Positions 18,960 through 27,990 of a DNA stretch of 64,000 nt are shown piece by piece. Below the pieces are notes generated by a model. It did no database searches. It saw only the letters and a program-made list of their open reading frames with translations, and was not told the DNA's origin. How positions within the stretch are numbered: the stretch's first letter is position 1; every line of letters starts with the position of its first letter. The position numbers and the translations under genes were made by a program. The stretch lies in assembly GCF_014266025.1 (NCBI RefSeq), contig NZ_JACMYC010000002.1:372001-436000 (forward strand), read 5' to 3'. Origin of the DNA: Nocardioides deserti (lineage in GTDB: Bacteria; Actinomycetota; Actinomycetes; Propionibacteriales; Nocardioidaceae).

Positions 18960-20264
18960 GTGACGGATCAGGCGGAGGACGACGGCTACCCCGAGCTGGG
19001 GGACCGGCTCGGGCCGTACAGCATCGGCGCGCGGATCGGCGCCGGCGGCATGGGCTGGGTGTTCGAGGCGCTGGACTCGCGCCTGCACCGGCAGGTCGCG
19101 ATCAAGGTCATCGCGCCCCGACTGGCCGACGACGACGACTTCCGCGCCCGGTTCGTGCGCGAGGCGCAGGCGCAGGCCTCGCTGGACTCCCCGCACGTCG
19201 TCCACGTCTACGACCACGGCGAGGCCGACGGCCGGCTCTACCTCGTCACCCAGCACGTCCCCGACGGCGACCTGGCCGAGCAGCTGCGCGCCCGCGGGGT
19301 GCCGCCGCGCGAGGCCGCGGTCGACATCGCCGCGCAGGTCGCGGCGGGGCTGGCGGACGTCCACGCAGCGGGGTTCGTGCACCGCGACGTCAAGCCGTCC
19401 AACGTCCTGCTCCGGCGCCGCGACGGTGGCGTCACGGCGTACCTCGGCGATTTCGGGATCGTCCGGCCCACCGCCGGCGACCACACCGCGACGGCGCCGG
19501 GCACGCCCGACTACATGGCGCCCGAGCTGCACAGCGGCGCCCCGGCCGACCCGCGCTCGGACGTCTACTCGCTCGGTTGCCTGCTGTGGACCACGCTCAC
19601 CGGCAACCCGCCGTACTCCGGTTCCTCGGAGTGGGAGCTGGTCACCGCGCACCGCGAGCAGCCCGTCCCGCAGCTGGCCGGCGACGGCTCGCTGGTCGAG
19701 GGGATCAACCGGGTCCTGGCGCGGTCGATGGCCAAGGACCCGGCGGAGCGGTACGCCGACGCGGGGCCGCTGCGCGACGACCTGCGCGACCTGCTGCGGC
19801 TGCCGGCCGAGGGGCACGTGGTGCCCGTCGAGGCGGTCGACCCGCCTCCGGCGGACCCCCTCCCGGCGCCGCCGCACGCCCGCCGGCGGATCGCCGTCGT
19901 CGTCGCCGCGCTGCTCGCCCTGGCGGTCGCCGGCGTCGTCGTGTGGGCGCTGACCTGGGGCGACGACGAGCCGACGGACGACCCGGCGACCGGTGCGACC
20001 GCCGCCGGGACGCTCGACCGGGGGACGGCGGTGGCCAGCGTGGCTGCGGCGTTCGCGGAGCAGGGGATCGACGACGAGGCCCTGGGGACCTGCATGGCCG
20101 AGCACTGGGTCGACGGGACGGGGATGGAGAGGATGCGCGCCGACGGGTTCCTCGACGACGACTCGTCGTTCGTGGACCTGCCGTCCTCGGAGATGCCCGA
20201 GGAGATGCGCACCGCCTTCGCCGCCGCGCTCGCCGCGTGCTCGGGCGGCGTCGTCGAGGAGTGA
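18960..20264 (+). CDS. Membrane-anchored Ser/Thr protein kinase
   Basis: 434 residues. Complete Hanks kinase domain (about 20-280): GAGGMGWV, Lys49, HRDVKPSN (Asp143), DFG (Asp164), GTPDYMAPE. One helix at about 310-332, then a 100-residue extracytoplasmic tail with two Cys (TCMAEHW, AACSGG) and no PASTA repeats. The tail could be a small sensor stabilised by a disulfide. GTG 18960; upstream 107 bp gap carries no obvious promoter. Substrates unknown. Confidence 0.93.
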   Translation: MTDQAEDDGYPELGDRLGPYSIGARIGAGGMGWVFEALDSRLHRQVAIKVIAPRLADDDDFRARFVREAQAQASLDSPHVVHVYDHGEADGRLYLVTQHVPDGDLAEQLRARGVPPREAAVDIAAQVAAGLADVHAAGFVHRDVKPSNVLLRRRDGGVTAYLGDFGIVRPTAGDHTATAPGTPDYMAPELHSGAPADPRSDVYSLGCLLWTTLTGNPPYSGSSEWELVTAHREQPVPQLAGDGSLVEGINRVLARSMAKDPAERYADAGPLRDDLRDLLRLPAEGHVVPVEAVDPPPADPLPAPPHARRRIAVVVAALLALAVAGVVVWALTWGDDEPTDDPATGATAAGTLDRGTAVASVAAAFAEQGIDDEALGTCMAEHWVDGTGMERMRADGFLDDDSSFVDLPSSEMPEEMRTAFAAALAACSGGVVEE

Positions 20265-20304
20265 GCCCAGACTGTCCGGGTCTGGCCTTCGGCCTGGCCC
20301 GGGC

Positions 20305-21795
20305 CTAGACGTACCGGCGCGCGCGGTCGGCCGGGCTGCCCGGGCCACGGTCCAGCAACGCGGCGAGCTCGTGCTCCAGCACGGCCCCGACCCGGCGGCA
20401 GAACGCCTCCGCCTCGTCGGCCGCGTCGGGCCGCTCGGCGACGATCCGGTCGACGATGCCGAGCCGGTGCAGGTCGAGCGCCCGCACCTGCTGCTTGCGC
20501 GCCATCTCGGGGGCGTGGTCGAGGTCGCGGTGCACGATCGCACTGGCGCCCTCCGGCGGGAGCGGGGAGAGCCAGGCGTGCTGGGCCGCCACGACGCGGT
20601 CCGCCGGCAGCAGCGCGAGCGCGCCGCCGCCGTTGCCCTCGCCGAGCATCAGGCACAGGGTCGGTGCGTCGAGGGTGACCAGGTCGGCGAGCGAGCGGGC
20701 GATCTCGCCGGCGAGGCCGCCGTTCTCCGCGTCGGCCGACAGGGCGGCGCCGCGGGTGTCGATGACGGTGACCAGCGGCAGGCCGAGCTCGGAGGCGAGC
20801 CGCATGCCGCGGCGGGCCTCACGCAGCGCGCCCGGGCCCATCGGCTGCTCGGCGGTCTGGCCGCGGCGGTCCTGGCCGAGGAACACGCAGGGCGCCTCGC
20901 CGAACCGGACCAGCCCGATGAACAGCCCCGGGTCCTGCTCGCCCTGACCGGTGCCGTTGAGCGGCACGACCTCGTTGGCGGCGTACCGCAGCAGCCGGCG
21001 CACGCCCGGCCGGTCCGGCCGCCGCGAGCGGGTGACCGCGTCCCAGGTCTCGACGTCCGGCGCGGTGCCGGGGTCGTCGTACGTCGCCTCGGCGTCGAGC
21101 GTCGTCGGCGTGATGCCGCGGCGCGGGGCGAGGATGACCGTCAGCGCGCGGTCGAGGATCTCCGCGATGTCCTCGGGGGCGACGACGGCGTCGATGATGC
21201 CGCGGGAGTGGAGGTTCTCGGCGGTCTGGACGCCCTCGGGGAACGTCTTGCCGTAGAGCGCCTCGTAGACGCGCGGGCCGAGGAACCCGAGCAGCGCGCC
21301 GGGCTCGCCGACGGTCACGTGGCCGAGCGACCCCCACGACGCCATGACGCCGCCGGTGGTGGGGTGGCGGAGGTAGACGAGGTACGGCAGCTCGGCCGCC
21401 TTGTGCGCGGCGACGGCCTCGCTGATGCGGACCATCTGCACGAACGCCGGCGTCCCCTCCTGCATGCGGGTGCCGCCGCTGACCGGCGCCGCGAGCAGCG
21501 GGAGACCCTCGCGGGTCGCGCGCTCGATGCCGGCCACGATCCGGTCGGCGCTGGCGCGGCCGATCGACCCGGCCAGGAACCCGAACTCGCCCACGATCAC
21601 CGCCACGCGACGCCCGCGCATCAGGCCCTCGCCGGTCAGCACCGACTCGTCGACGCCGCTCTTCTCCTCGGCGCGAGCCAGCTCCGCGGCGTACTCCTCG
21701 GAGATGCCGGGCCGCTCCGGCCGGGTGTCCCAGGAGACCCACGAGCCCTCGTCGAGCACCAGGTCGATCAGCGCGGCAGCATTAGGTCGGCCCAT
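20305..21795 (-). CDS. accD3: Acyl-CoA carboxyltransferase, fused beta-alpha, AccD3-like
   Basis: 496 residues, essentially the size of mycobacterial AccD3 (495). N-terminal half is an AccD-type carboxyltransferase without the zinc ribbon (GGTRMQEG, HPTTGGVMASWGSLG); C-terminal half is AccA-like (VTVIDTRGA, EGNGGGALAL, SPLPPEGASAI). It would carboxylate an acyl-CoA with a biotinylated alpha subunit encoded elsewhere. ATG 21795 follows TAGGTT by 6 nt (leaderless). Acetyl- versus propionyl-CoA preference cannot be read from sequence. Confidence 0.85.
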   Translation of the reverse strand: MGRPNAAALIDLVLDEGSWVSWDTRPERPGISEEYAAELARAEEKSGVDESVLTGEGLMRGRRVAVIVGEFGFLAGSIGRASADRIVAGIERATREGLPLLAAPVSGGTRMQEGTPAFVQMVRISEAVAAHKAAELPYLVYLRHPTTGGVMASWGSLGHVTVGEPGALLGFLGPRVYEALYGKTFPEGVQTAENLHSRGIIDAVVAPEDIAEILDRALTVILAPRRGITPTTLDAEATYDDPGTAPDVETWDAVTRSRRPDRPGVRRLLRYAANEVVPLNGTGQGEQDPGLFIGLVRFGEAPCVFLGQDRRGQTAEQPMGPGALREARRGMRLASELGLPLVTVIDTRGAALSADAENGGLAGEIARSLADLVTLDAPTLCLMLGEGNGGGALALLPADRVVAAQHAWLSPLPPEGASAIVHRDLDHAPEMARKQQVRALDLHRLGIVDRIVAERPDAADEAEAFCRRVGAVLEHELAALLDRGPGSPADRARRYV

Positions 21796-21975
21796 GCTGC
21801 GAACCTAACCGCTCGCGCTCGCTGCGCCCCCAGCGACCGTTGACGAAGGTTCCCCCGCCCCCGGGCAACCCCTGCCGAATCATCCGCCCGCTTCCGCTGG
21901 TCGAGCAGCAAACCTTGGCGACCGTCGGCGTGACCCGGTGCGCAAGGCGAGGCGCGCTGTGGCCGACCTGCCGGG

Positions 21976-23238
21976 CTATGTCCGCATGTGGAAGGTGACC
22001 TGGTTGTCGGGGTGGATGGTGGTCTCGAACCGTGGGTCGTGGATGCGGGCGTGGTGCTTCGGGCACAGCAGCCGGGCGTTCTTCATGTCGGTCTTGCCGC
22101 CGGTGAACCAGCTGTCGTCGTGGTGGGCGTGGCACAGGTGAGCGGGCCAGTCGCAGCCGACCGCGGTGCAGACCCGCTGGGTGATGACCAGCCCGAGGCG
22201 TTGTGCGCCGTTGAACAGGCGGGCGGTGCGGCCGAGGTCGAGCAGCTCGGACCGGCTGCCCAGCACGGCCGGGATCAGGCCGGCCTCGCACGCCATGCGT
22301 CGGGCGAGGGAGGCGGAGATGGGTTCGCCGGTCTCGAGGACCGCGCGGCCGATGTCGCTCTTGAGGCCGGTGAAGTCGAGGAGCACGATGATCGAGGCGT
22401 TGAGGCCGCCGAGCTGGGGCAGCTTGTCCGCCGGGAGGCGTTCGATGAGCTCGCAGAACGCGTCACCCATCCGTTCCGGTGACGGTCGCCGCTCGGCGAC
22501 CTCCGGTGCGTCCTCGTCCCTCGTGGCTGCTTGGTGCTTGGGCGCGGCGAAGGCGAGGAGCATCTTCTTGAGCATGGCGCCCTGCATGGTCGGGATGGAG
22601 AACTTCCCGCGGTAGCTGCCCTTCCCGTCGGGCGCCATCGTCAGCCACGCGTTGGCGCGGGCCTCGCGCTCCTCGCGCTCGAGGGCGCGGGCGTCGCGTT
22701 CCTCCCCGATCTCAGGAGCAACCACCGTGAGGACGTGCTTCGCGAGGATCGCCAGCGACTTCGGGTCCAGGTCGAGGGCCTCGTGCAGCAGGTGCTTCTC
22801 GGCTCGCTCTGGGATCGAGGCGTCGTCGAGGTCGTCCGGGAGCCGGTCGACGCACTCGGTGATGACTCGGGCGTGGTCGGTGCTGATCGCGCCCTCCGCC
22901 AGGGCGGCCGACGTCGGGGCGTGGCGGTCGAGCGACTCCGCCAGCCGCATCCGGCGCTTGGCAGCCGCCCGGTCCTGCTTCGTCTCGTGGCCCCACCACG
23001 ACGCGGTGTCGGTCGCGCCGACCTTGTCGCCCACCGCGCGCCGGTCTGCTTCCGCGGCGAGGCGGAGCTCGAGCGCCTCGACGCGAGCGCGCAGCCGGGT
23101 GGCCTCGAGCAGCGCCTCGGCGACCTCGGTGTCCGACATCGACCACAATCGCGCGTCGGCGGTCGTTGCCACCTTCTTGTGGAACTTCGCGACCGCGCGA
23201 CACACCGGGTGCGCACTGTGTCGGGAGTCCTTGGCCAT
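21976..23238 (-). CDS. DUF222 (13E12-type) HNH endonuclease, intact
   Basis: 420 residues: long N-terminal helical DUF222 domain and a C-terminal HNH domain, CTAVGCDWPAHLCHAHHDD followed by KNARLLCPKHHARIHDP with paired Cys for zinc. These genes belong to the family of mycobacterial REP13E12 proteins, thought to be SOS-linked mobile or repair nucleases. ATG 23238 is preferred over TTG 23250: a PafBC/RecA-type promoter places transcription start at the ATG. A second, frameshifted member is at 40.2-41.5 kb in this window. Biological substrate unknown. Confidence 0.87.
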   Translation of the reverse strand: MAKDSRHSAHPVCRAVAKFHKKVATTADARLWSMSDTEVAEALLEATRLRARVEALELRLAAEADRRAVGDKVGATDTASWWGHETKQDRAAAKRRMRLAESLDRHAPTSAALAEGAISTDHARVITECVDRLPDDLDDASIPERAEKHLLHEALDLDPKSLAILAKHVLTVVAPEIGEERDARALEREEREARANAWLTMAPDGKGSYRGKFSIPTMQGAMLKKMLLAFAAPKHQAATRDEDAPEVAERRPSPERMGDAFCELIERLPADKLPQLGGLNASIIVLLDFTGLKSDIGRAVLETGEPISASLARRMACEAGLIPAVLGSRSELLDLGRTARLFNGAQRLGLVITQRVCTAVGCDWPAHLCHAHHDDSWFTGGKTDMKNARLLCPKHHARIHDPRFETTIHPDNQVTFHMRT

Positions 23239-23244
23239 GGGTCT

Positions 23245-23267
23245 ACTCAAGCAGCGACCACCGACAG
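23245..23267 (-). promoter_or_regulatory. PafBC (RecA-NDp)-like DNA damage promoter of DUF222 gene
   Basis: On the minus strand CTGTCGGTG - 8 nt - TTGAGT: eight of nine bases of the -35 part and two of three fixed bases of the -10 part of the mycobacterial LexA-independent damage promoter TTGTCRGTG-N8-TANNNT. The -10 ends 6 nt before ATG 23238. Confidence 0.5.
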
Positions 23268-23376
23268 TGACGGCGCTGTTTCCCCAGGTCGGACCAGTAT
23301 GCGGACAACAATCTGAGGAACTTCTCGGCAGGTTTCGAGACGGACCTGGCGGCCCCCTCGACCTGCCAGGAACGGG

Positions 23377-24369
23377 TCAGAGGGCGGCGAGGACGGCGGC
23401 CTCCTGAGCGCGGGTGAGGCCGGTGACGGGGGCGTCGGGGTTGGCGCGGAGCCAGGCGAGGGTGTCGCGGGCGGTGTCCTCGACGGGGCGGAGGATGAGG
23501 CCGGCGGCGAGGGACGGCTCGACGTCATGGGCGAGGAGGCCGTCGTAGGCCGGGCGCGGCAGCCACAGCGGCAACGACCGGTCGCCGGCCCACGGCTGCA
23601 CGTCGTGCGCCTCGAGGTCGGCCGCTGGGGTCCACCGCAGCAGGGCGTCGCCACCGCCGGAGCCGAGCGCGACGGCGGCGAGGAGGTCGCGGATCGAGGT
23701 CGTCTCGCCGACCCCGTCGAAGTCGCCGACGGTCCGCTGCTCGGCCAGCGTGACGAGCCACGCGGCGAGGTCGCGCACGTCGATGACCTGCACGACGTCC
23801 TCGGGGTCGCCGGGCGCGAGCACGGTCGGGGCGGAGGCGACGTCGGCGAAGCGCGCCGGCCAGTAGGTGAACCGCCCCGTGGGGTCGCCCGGCCCGACGA
23901 TCAGCCCCGGCCGGACGATCGAGGCCGAAGCGGCGCCGTCGCGGACGATCGACTCGCAGGCGACCTTCATCGGGCCGTACGCGTCCGGGTCGGTGGCGAG
24001 GTCGGCGTCGTCCTGGAGCGGCTCGCGCAGCGGCAGGGTGCCGGGCCGTCCGCCGGGCGTCGACTCGTCGGCGTACACGTTGATCGTCGACACGAAGACC
24101 CAGTGCGCGTCCGGCACGGCGGCCACCGCGGCACGCACCCAGGACGGCTGCCGCGCGACGTCCACGACCGCGTCGTACGCCGCGCCGAGCGCCTCGGCCA
24201 CCGCCTGCGGCGACGACTGCGCACGGTCGAGCTCGACGTGGGCGACCCCGTCCGGCAACGAGCCCGACGTGCCGCGGCACGCGCAGGTCACCTCGTGCCC
24301 GCGGGCGACCGCCTCCTCGGCCACCGCACGCGAGAGGAACACCGAGCCGCCGAGGACGAGGAGCCGCAT
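23377..24369 (-). CDS. NAD-dependent epimerase/dehydratase-like reductase
   Basis: 330 residues, atypical SDR. Rossmann start LLVLGGSVFLSRAVAEEAVARG (GGSxFxS variant of GxxGxxG), VDVARQPSW, VFVSTINVY with catalytic Ser/Tyr region (Tyr in PDAYGPMKVACE = YxxxK). Resembles actinobacterial isoflavone-reductase-like proteins annotated as NAD-dependent epimerases; role unknown. ATG 24369. Codes on the same strand just after the M1 peptidase gene (14 bp) and could be its operon partner. Confidence 0.8.
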   Translation of the reverse strand: MRLLVLGGSVFLSRAVAEEAVARGHEVTCACRGTSGSLPDGVAHVELDRAQSSPQAVAEALGAAYDAVVDVARQPSWVRAAVAAVPDAHWVFVSTINVYADESTPGGRPGTLPLREPLQDDADLATDPDAYGPMKVACESIVRDGAASASIVRPGLIVGPGDPTGRFTYWPARFADVASAPTVLAPGDPEDVVQVIDVRDLAAWLVTLAEQRTVGDFDGVGETTSIRDLLAAVALGSGGGDALLRWTPAADLEAHDVQPWAGDRSLPLWLPRPAYDGLLAHDVEPSLAAGLILRPVEDTARDTLAWLRANPDAPVTGLTRAQEAAVLAAL

Positions 24370-24383
24370 GGCGACAGCGTGCC

Positions 24384-25844
24384 TCAGGACCGCGGCGGCG
24401 TGGTGGACCCCATGAGCCACGCGTCGAAGAACGACGTCAGCTCGAGGTCGGTGTGGTCCTCGACCCAGGCGAGGTACTCCTCGCGGTCGGCGGTGCCGTT
24501 GTCGCGCGACGCGGGCCACGCGCGGACCATCGCCCAGAACGCGTCGTCGTCCCCGTCGCGGGCCACGAGCCGCTCGCGCAGCTCGTGCCACATGAGCATC
24601 GGGCCGTAGTAGATGTTCGACTCGCCGAACGCCCGCGGGTCGAAGGCGCCGGGCGGGCCGGCCTCGGCCCGCTCGACGATCTCGCGCTCGGCGTACGCGT
24701 CGAGCAGCCGGTCGAGGCCGGGGCCCTCGTGCTCGGCCTGCCAGAGGACCTGGAGGTACATCGCCATGCCCTCGTTCATCCACACGTCGCGCCAGTCCTC
24801 GGGCGTGACCTGGTTCCCGTACCAGTGGTGCGCCAGCTCGTGCACGACCACCGGCGCCGAGAGCGTGTAGTCGCTGATGCCGAGCGTGATCATCGTCTGG
24901 GTCTCCATGCCGCTGAGCGACTCGACCAGCACGGCACCGGCGGTGTCGTACGGGTACGGCCCGAGGCGCTCCTCCAGCCACGCCAGCTCCCGGGCCATCG
25001 TCCGGGCGCCGCGGCCCAGCTGCGGCCGGTCGCGCGGCACCCACCAGGTGACGGGCACGCCGCTGGCCGAGGTCGCCTCGGTGCTGGTGTAGTCGCCGGT
25101 CGCGACCGTCACGAGGTACGCCGCCGCCGGCTCGGCCATGCGCCACCGGGTGACCGTCCGGCCGTCGCGCTCCTCGCGGGAGACCAGCTCGCCGCCGGCC
25201 ACCCCGGTCCAGGGGCTCGGCACGCTGACCGTGATGTCGTAGAGCGCCTTGTCGGAGGGGTGGTCGTTGACGGCGTACCAGGTGTAGGCGCCGTACGGCT
25301 CCTGCATCGTCCAGGTCCAGCCCTCGTCGGTGGTGGTCCACCCGGTGGTGCTGAAGTCACCGCGGGTCGTGGGCGCGGCGGCGGGCTCGGGCGTTCCGGC
25401 GTACGCCACGACCACCTCGTGGCGCTGGTCCTCGACGACCTCGTGGTCCAGCACCAGGTCCTTGCCGGCGTGCCGCCACTCGACCTCCTCGCCGTCGACG
25501 GTCACCGACCGCACCGTCAGCTCGGGGGACAGGTCGAGCTGCACGCTGTCGTCGTCCGCGGTCGCGCGGAACGTCAGCCGCTCGCGCCCGTCGAGCACAC
25601 GCTCCTCGGGGTCCCAGTCCAGCGACAGGTCGTAGTGCAGCGCGTCGACGCCGGGGTCGCCGACGTCGGGGTAGACCGAGTCCTCCCGCGGCTCGTTGAC
25701 CGCCAGGTCCAGCGCGTCCGCGGGCGCCTCGACCGGCGGCGGGTGGGCCGCCGGCTCCCGCGGCTCGTCCGGCGCGTCGACGGTGCAGCCCGCGAGGAGC
25801 GCGGCGACCAGCAGGCCGCACCCGAGCGGCGTACGCCGCCTCAC
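24384..25844 (-). CDS. M1-family zinc aminopeptidase lipoprotein
   Basis: 486 residues. Signal peptide with lipobox LLAGC (Cys20); N-terminal beta-domain; exopeptidase motif GMET at 312-315 (variant of GAMEN); zinc site H335-E336-x-x-H339 with Glu358, matching HEXXH-X18-E. Truncated relative to full aminopeptidase N: ends shortly after the catalytic domain, as in the short secreted M1 enzymes of actinobacteria. Exported and lipid-anchored, cutting N-terminal residues from extracellular peptides. The gene begins 9 bp after the sigma-factor stop on the same strand, so it is probably cotranscribed with it. Confidence 0.88.
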   Translation of the reverse strand: MRRRTPLGCGLLVAALLAGCTVDAPDEPREPAAHPPPVEAPADALDLAVNEPREDSVYPDVGDPGVDALHYDLSLDWDPEERVLDGRERLTFRATADDDSVQLDLSPELTVRSVTVDGEEVEWRHAGKDLVLDHEVVEDQRHEVVVAYAGTPEPAAAPTTRGDFSTTGWTTTDEGWTWTMQEPYGAYTWYAVNDHPSDKALYDITVSVPSPWTGVAGGELVSREERDGRTVTRWRMAEPAAAYLVTVATGDYTSTEATSASGVPVTWWVPRDRPQLGRGARTMARELAWLEERLGPYPYDTAGAVLVESLSGMETQTMITLGISDYTLSAPVVVHELAHHWYGNQVTPEDWRDVWMNEGMAMYLQVLWQAEHEGPGLDRLLDAYAEREIVERAEAGPPGAFDPRAFGESNIYYGPMLMWHELRERLVARDGDDDAFWAMVRAWPASRDNGTADREEYLAWVEDHTDLELTSFFDAWLMGSTTPPRS

Positions 25845-25853
25845 CGACGCGCC

Positions 25854-26411
25854 TCAGTCATCGGCGCGCAGCATCGGCCGCACGAGCTTGCGGCCGTGGT
25901 GGACCTGCGCCTTGACCGTGCCGGTCGGCAGCCCGAGCAGCCCGGCGATGTCGTCGTACGCCAGGCCGTAGACGTCGCGCAGCAGCAGCGGCTCGACCAT
26001 CTGCGGGTGCTCGCGCTCGAGGGTCTCCATCGCCTCCAGCAGGTCGAGACGGGTGCCGGCGATGACCGAGGTGGTGCGCGGGTCGGGCCGCTCGGCGGGC
26101 AGGACGTCGCTGGCGACGGCCTGGTTCTTCATCCGGCGGTACGTCGACCGCGCGCTGTTGACTGCGACGACGTGCATCCACGTGGTGAACCGCCCGCGGC
26201 CACCCCACGACCCGATCTTGCCCGCGATGTTGAGCAGCGCCTCCTGGCAGGCGTCCTCGGCGTCGGCGAGGTGCGGCAGCACGCCGCGGCACACGTTCAG
26301 CGCCCGCGGCCGCACCGCCGTCAGCAGGTCCTCGAGCGCGTCGCGGTCGCCGGCCTGCGCGCGGCGCGCGAGCTCGTCGATGTCGTCCGGTGTGGGCGTC
26401 TCGGTGGCCAT
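25854..26411 (-). CDS. ECF sigma factor (sigma-70 family)
   Basis: 185 residues: sigma2 region with ADAEDACQEALLNI and FTTWMHVVAVNSARSTYRRMK, sigma4 region with LLLRDVYGLAYDDIAGLLGLPTGTVKAQVHHGRKLV. ATG 26411 has GGGGGAGGA about 8 nt upstream; a frame extension of 16 residues upstream overlaps the divergent kinase region and is rejected. No anti-sigma factor with a zinc motif is next to it; instead a kinase gene is divergent 40 bp away, suggesting phosphorylation-based control (inference). Confidence 0.93.
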   Translation of the reverse strand: MATETPTPDDIDELARRAQAGDRDALEDLLTAVRPRALNVCRGVLPHLADAEDACQEALLNIAGKIGSWGGRGRFTTWMHVVAVNSARSTYRRMKNQAVASDVLPAERPDPRTTSVIAGTRLDLLEAMETLEREHPQMVEPLLLRDVYGLAYDDIAGLLGLPTGTVKAQVHHGRKLVRPMLRADD

Positions 26412-26451
26412 GGCTGGTGTCCTCCCCCGTCGCCTGCAACATAATGCCGGG

Positions 26452-27966
26452 GTGTCCACGCCCGCCCGTCTCGGCCGCTACGCCGTGCGCCGACGCCTCG
26501 GCTCCGGGGGCTTCGCGACGGTCTGGCTGGCCTACGACGAGCAGCTCGACAGCCCGGTCGCGGTCAAGGTGCTGGCCGACAACTGGACCGAGGACTCCCA
26601 CGTCCTGCGACGGTTCGTCGAGGAGGGCCGCTACCTGCGGCGGGTCGAGTCCCCGCACGTCGTCCCCGTGTACGACGCCGGCGAGCTCGACGACGGCCGG
26701 CCCTACCTCGTCATGGCGTACGCCGACCAGGGCACGCTCGCGGACCGGCTGGCCGCCGCCGACGGCACTGACGGTCCCGACGGTGCAGGCGTCCCCGGGC
26801 TGACCGTGTCGCAGGCGGTCGAGGTGGTCCGCCAGGTCGGCGCCGGGCTGACCGCGCTGCACGCCCGCGACATCCTGCACCGGGACGTGAAGCCCGCCAA
26901 CGTGCTGTTCCGGACCGTCGACGGCACGGTCCGCGCGATGCTCGGCGACCTCGGGCTGGGCAAGGCGCTCGACGTGTCCTCGCGGCTGACGATGGTCGCA
27001 GGCACGCCCACCTTCGTCTCGCCCGAGCAGGCGCAGGCCGAGCCGCTGGACGCGCGCGCGGACCAGTACTCCCTCGGCGCGCTGGCCTACCTGCTGCTCG
27101 CCGGCCGGGCGCCGTACACCCACACGACCCTGGGTGCGGCCGCCGCGCCGGCTCCGCCCCCGCCGCTGTCGACGCCGGAGCGGCCGTTCCCCGACGCCAC
27201 CGACGCGGTGGTGCGCCGGGCGCTGGCGGTCGACCGGGACGAGCGGTACCCGGACGTGGCGGCGTTCGTCGAGGCGCTCGAGGCGACCCTCGACTGCGTG
27301 GCCGCCGCTCCTGCGCCCTGGCTGCCGCTCGACCCCGAGCTGACCCAGCCCGGTGCCCGGCCGGCCCCGGCACCGGCCGCCGAGCCGCTGCCGCCCCGGA
27401 TGTCACAGCCGCCCCAGCCGAGCGCGCCCCCAAGGCCCTCGCGCCGCCGGTGGGCCGTCGCGGCGGTCCTGGCCGCGGGCGCGCTGGTGGCCGGCGGCGC
27501 GGCCGGCTACGCCTGGCAGGCCGACCGCGAGGGTGAGGTCCGGCTGACCGACGACGAGGGCAGCCTGAGCGTCGCGGTGCCGGGGGACTGGGAGCGCTCC
27601 GTGGCGACCGACGGTTGGACGCCGCCGACCGGCGACGCGGCGTACCCCGCCCTCTCCGTCGGCACCCGCACCGACTGGAACGACCCGGCGACGCCGGCCG
27701 AGGGCGTCTTCCTGGGGCTGTTCCCCGGCACCCGGTTGCCGACGACGATGCCGCAGCACCCCGAGTGCGGCGAGGCGCAGGAGCCGGTCACCGAGACCTC
27801 CGGGGACCCGTCGACGACCGTCGTCCACACCGGCTGCCCCGACGGGGTCACCGTCGAGCGGGTCGTCCAGGTCGCCGACAACCGGCTGCTGTGGGTGCAG
27901 GTGCGCAGCGACGACCGGGCGACCGCCAACCGGGTGCTCGACAGCGTCGAGACCCACGGCATCTGA
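26452..27966 (+). CDS. Membrane Ser/Thr protein kinase with C-terminal sensor-like domain
   Basis: 504 residues. Kinase: GSGGFATV, Lys39, HRDVKPAN (Asp145), DLG instead of DFG (Asp166), GTPTFVSPE. Pro-rich linker, one helix (334-356), extracytoplasmic domain 357-504 with WERSVATDGWTPPTGDAAYP and two Cys (PECGEAQ, HTGCPD). The end of this domain (VTVERVVQVADNRLLWVQVR, then a helix) resembles the end of the neighbouring membrane protein at 27991-28644. GTG 26452 is 40 bp from the ECF sigma start, divergent, so they likely share control. Confidence 0.9.
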   Translation: MSTPARLGRYAVRRRLGSGGFATVWLAYDEQLDSPVAVKVLADNWTEDSHVLRRFVEEGRYLRRVESPHVVPVYDAGELDDGRPYLVMAYADQGTLADRLAAADGTDGPDGAGVPGLTVSQAVEVVRQVGAGLTALHARDILHRDVKPANVLFRTVDGTVRAMLGDLGLGKALDVSSRLTMVAGTPTFVSPEQAQAEPLDARADQYSLGALAYLLLAGRAPYTHTTLGAAAAPAPPPPLSTPERPFPDATDAVVRRALAVDRDERYPDVAAFVEALEATLDCVAAAPAPWLPLDPELTQPGARPAPAPAAEPLPPRMSQPPQPSAPPRPSRRRWAVAAVLAAGALVAGGAAGYAWQADREGEVRLTDDEGSLSVAVPGDWERSVATDGWTPPTGDAAYPALSVGTRTDWNDPATPAEGVFLGLFPGTRLPTTMPQHPECGEAQEPVTETSGDPSTTVVHTGCPDGVTVERVVQVADNRLLWVQVRSDDRATANRVLDSVETHGI

Positions 27967-27990
27967 GGTCCCGGAGGCCTGGGAAGGCCG

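Noticed and set aside
21976..23238. Restriction enzyme or homing endonuclease reading of the HNH gene
   Set aside because: The DUF222 plus HNH order is that of 13E12-type proteins; there is no methylase partner, and no intron or intein is interrupted.
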